The notes under the pieces are model-generated. The model made no database searches and had not been told where the DNA came from. It was given only the letters and a program-made list of their open reading frames with translations. The position numbers and the translations under genes were made by a program. Positions 12,929 to 14,525 of a DNA stretch of 14,525 bases are shown here, one piece after another (position 1 is the stretch's first letter; each line of letters opens with the position of its first letter). This DNA is from Coriobacteriaceae bacterium AF45-21 (lineage in GTDB: Bacteria > Actinomycetota > Coriobacteriia > Coriobacteriales > Coriobacteriaceae), in the NCBI GenBank assembly GCA_027682925.1, contig JAQCYU010000039.1:1-14525 (forward strand), in the 5' to 3' direction.

Positions 12929-14525
12929 ATGCCCACTACCCCAACCGACCCGCGCGCCGCTGCCGCCGCGCTGTTGGTGCCCGGCACCACCTGCCATGGT
13001 TTTGCCGTCGAGCGCTGCGAGACCGTGCCCGAGCTCGACGCCGACGCTTACGTGCTGCGTCACGCTGCCTCGGGCGCTCGCCTGCTGTACCTAGCGTGCG
13101 ACGACGAAAACAAGGCCTTTGCCATTGGCTTTAAGACGCCGCCGGCCGATTCCACTGGCGTGTTCCATATTCTTGAGCACTCGGTGCTGTGCGGATCGGC
13201 CAAGTTTCCCGTCAAGGAGCCGTTTGTCGATCTGATCAAGAGCTCCATGCAGACGTTCCTCAACGCCATGACCTACCCCGACAAGACCATCTACCCCGTT
13301 GCCACCACCAACGAGCAGGATCTGTACAACCTGATGGACGTGTACCTGGACGCGGTGTTCAACCCGGCCATCTACACCAAGCCGACCATTTTTGAGCAGG
13401 AGGCTGGCACTACGAGCTGGACCTGCCGGAGGACGCCGAAGACGAGGGCGACGACACCCCCGCCAGCCTGCGCGAGGGCACGCTGCGCTATAACGGCGTG
13501 GTGTTCAACGAGATGAAGGGTGCGCTGTCCGACCCTATGAGCGTGCTGGACGACGCCGTCAACGCCGCGCTCTATCCCGACACCGCCTATGCGCACGAGA
13601 GCGGCGGCGACCCACGCGCAATCCCTGCGCTCACCTACGAGCAGTTCCTGGACACGCACGCGCGCCACTACAATCCTTCCAACTCTTATATAACGCTCTA
13701 TGGCGACCTGGATGTGGACCGCGCACTGACGTTTTTGGACGAACGCTATCTGTCGCAGTCGAGTGCCGCGAGCCGCCGCATGGACGCTGCCGTCGCCGCC
13801 GGCGAGGACCCGTCCGCGCTGGCGCCCAATCCGCTGGACGTGCAGGCGCCTGTGGCCTGCGAGTATAAGTGCGTCGAGATGGCCACCACGCCCGAGAACG
13901 CCCTGGTAGGCTTGGGCCTTGTGCTGGGCAGCGCGCTCGACCGCAAGCGCACGATCGCGGCGGATATCCTGTTCGAGGCACTGCTGGGCTCCAACGAGGC
14001 GCCGGTTAAGAAGGCCATTCTGGCGGCAGGCCTGGGCGGCAACGTGGTGAGCTACACCGCGGCCGAGTGCCTGCAGCCCTACGAGCTCATCATGTTGCAG
14101 AACGCGCAGCCCGGCGTAGCGCGCGAGCTGCGCCGCGTGTTCCAAGACGCCTGCCGCGACCTGTGTGAGCACGGCGTTCCGCGCGAGCGCCTGGAGGCCA
14201 TCATCAGCAGCAACGAGTACGACCTGCGCCAGCGCGACTACGGCATCGCCGACGGCGTAGCCATTGCGTGCGACGCGCTGAGCACCTGGCTCTACGATGA
14301 CGACGCCGCGACGCTGGCGCTCAAGTACGGCCCGGTGTACGAGGAGCTGCGCGGCGAGCTGGACGGCAGCTACTTTGAGGACCTTCTGCGCGAGCTCGTG
14401 CTGGAGAACGACCATATGGCTCTGGTCGAGCTGGCGCCGGTGGACGCCGCCGAGGGCGCAGAGGGTGCCGAGGCGCCGAGCTGGCAGCCAAGCGCGATGC
14501 CATGACCGATGCCGAGCTGGCCGAT
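12929..14525 (+). CDS. M16C metallopeptidase, PreP-like, N-terminal part; two frameshifts, cut by window edge
   Basis: Inverted-zincin peptidase of the presequence protease (PreP/Cym1) type, which degrades peptides inside a closed chamber. ATG 12929 has AAAGGAG 6 nt upstream. Zinc motif HxxEH is HILEH at 80-84, followed by SVLCGSAKFPVKEPF and LNAMTYPDKTIYPVATTNEQDLYNLMDVYLD, with the third zinc ligand expected in this last segment. The frame then breaks near 13402 (GAGGGCTGG expected, GAGGCTGG seen); with one base restored it reads EQEGWHYELD, the canonical family motif. The reading resumes through NGVVFNEMKGALSDP, HYNPSNSYITLYGDL and LLGSNEAPVKKAIL. A second break near 14475 (GCGGCC expected, GCGCC seen) restores ELAAKRDAMTDAELAD up to the window end. 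About 530 residues are visible, roughly half of the usual length. No signal peptide is seen. Confidence 0.88.

Noticed and set aside
12649..13063. Minus-strand small open frames across the repeat upstream of the M16 gene
   Set aside because: Their peptides are translations of the repeat arms (recurring RMSVDF) and run into the M16 coding region antisense; no binding site.

Overview
The window looks like a chromosomal segment from a gut Coriobacteriia member, most likely Collinsella. Reasons are GC-rich coding sequence with AT-richer intergenic regions, mannose-family PTS genes, and an actinobacterial gene mix alongside TasA/camelysin-like surface proteins. The genus is inference from gene content and style. 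No rRNA or tRNA marker is present.

Layout. (1) 1-~824: 5' part of an IS256-family (Mutator) transposase on the minus strand, cut by the window edge, with its terminal palindromes. (2) 841-2426: a dispersed repeat, a small cysteine-rich zinc-ribbon-like protein, and an HNH endonuclease split by a frameshift, all minus strand. (3) 2571-7160: a surface/signalling region. It holds two secreted proteins with SipW-type signal segments, a plus-strand unknown gene, a single-pass membrane protein whose outer domain shares a C-terminal motif with one of the secreted proteins, and a PilZ (c-di-GMP receptor type) protein directly upstream of the membrane protein. (4) 7354-7640: an intergenic block of inverted repeats. 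(5) 7711-12447: a complete mannose-type PTS (IIA, IIB, IIC, IID) with an FrlB-like SIS-domain sugar-amine deglycase and a GntR/UTRA regulator, all minus strand. (6) 12660-12838: a fuller copy of the composite repeat, followed by a promoter and a plus-strand M16C (PreP-like) metallopeptidase that runs off the right edge.

How the genes work together. The PTS probably imports and phosphorylates an Amadori-type sugar-amine such as fructoselysine or glucoselysine, and the SIS enzyme cleaves the phosphorylated product. Transcription appears split: IIA-IIB ends at a terminator, and deglycase-IIC-IID restarts from its own promoter, with a strong hairpin between deglycase and IIC. The PilZ/membrane protein pair next to TasA-like genes suggests c-di-GMP-linked control of a surface layer or fibre, which is inference.

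Quality note. Four separate genes (HNH, membrane protein, PilZ, and M16C twice) are each broken by loss of one base from a short G/C run, and the transposase probably carries one extra base. Restoring the bases gives whole-codon genes with canonical motifs. Consensus-sequence error is therefore a serious alternative to real gene decay.
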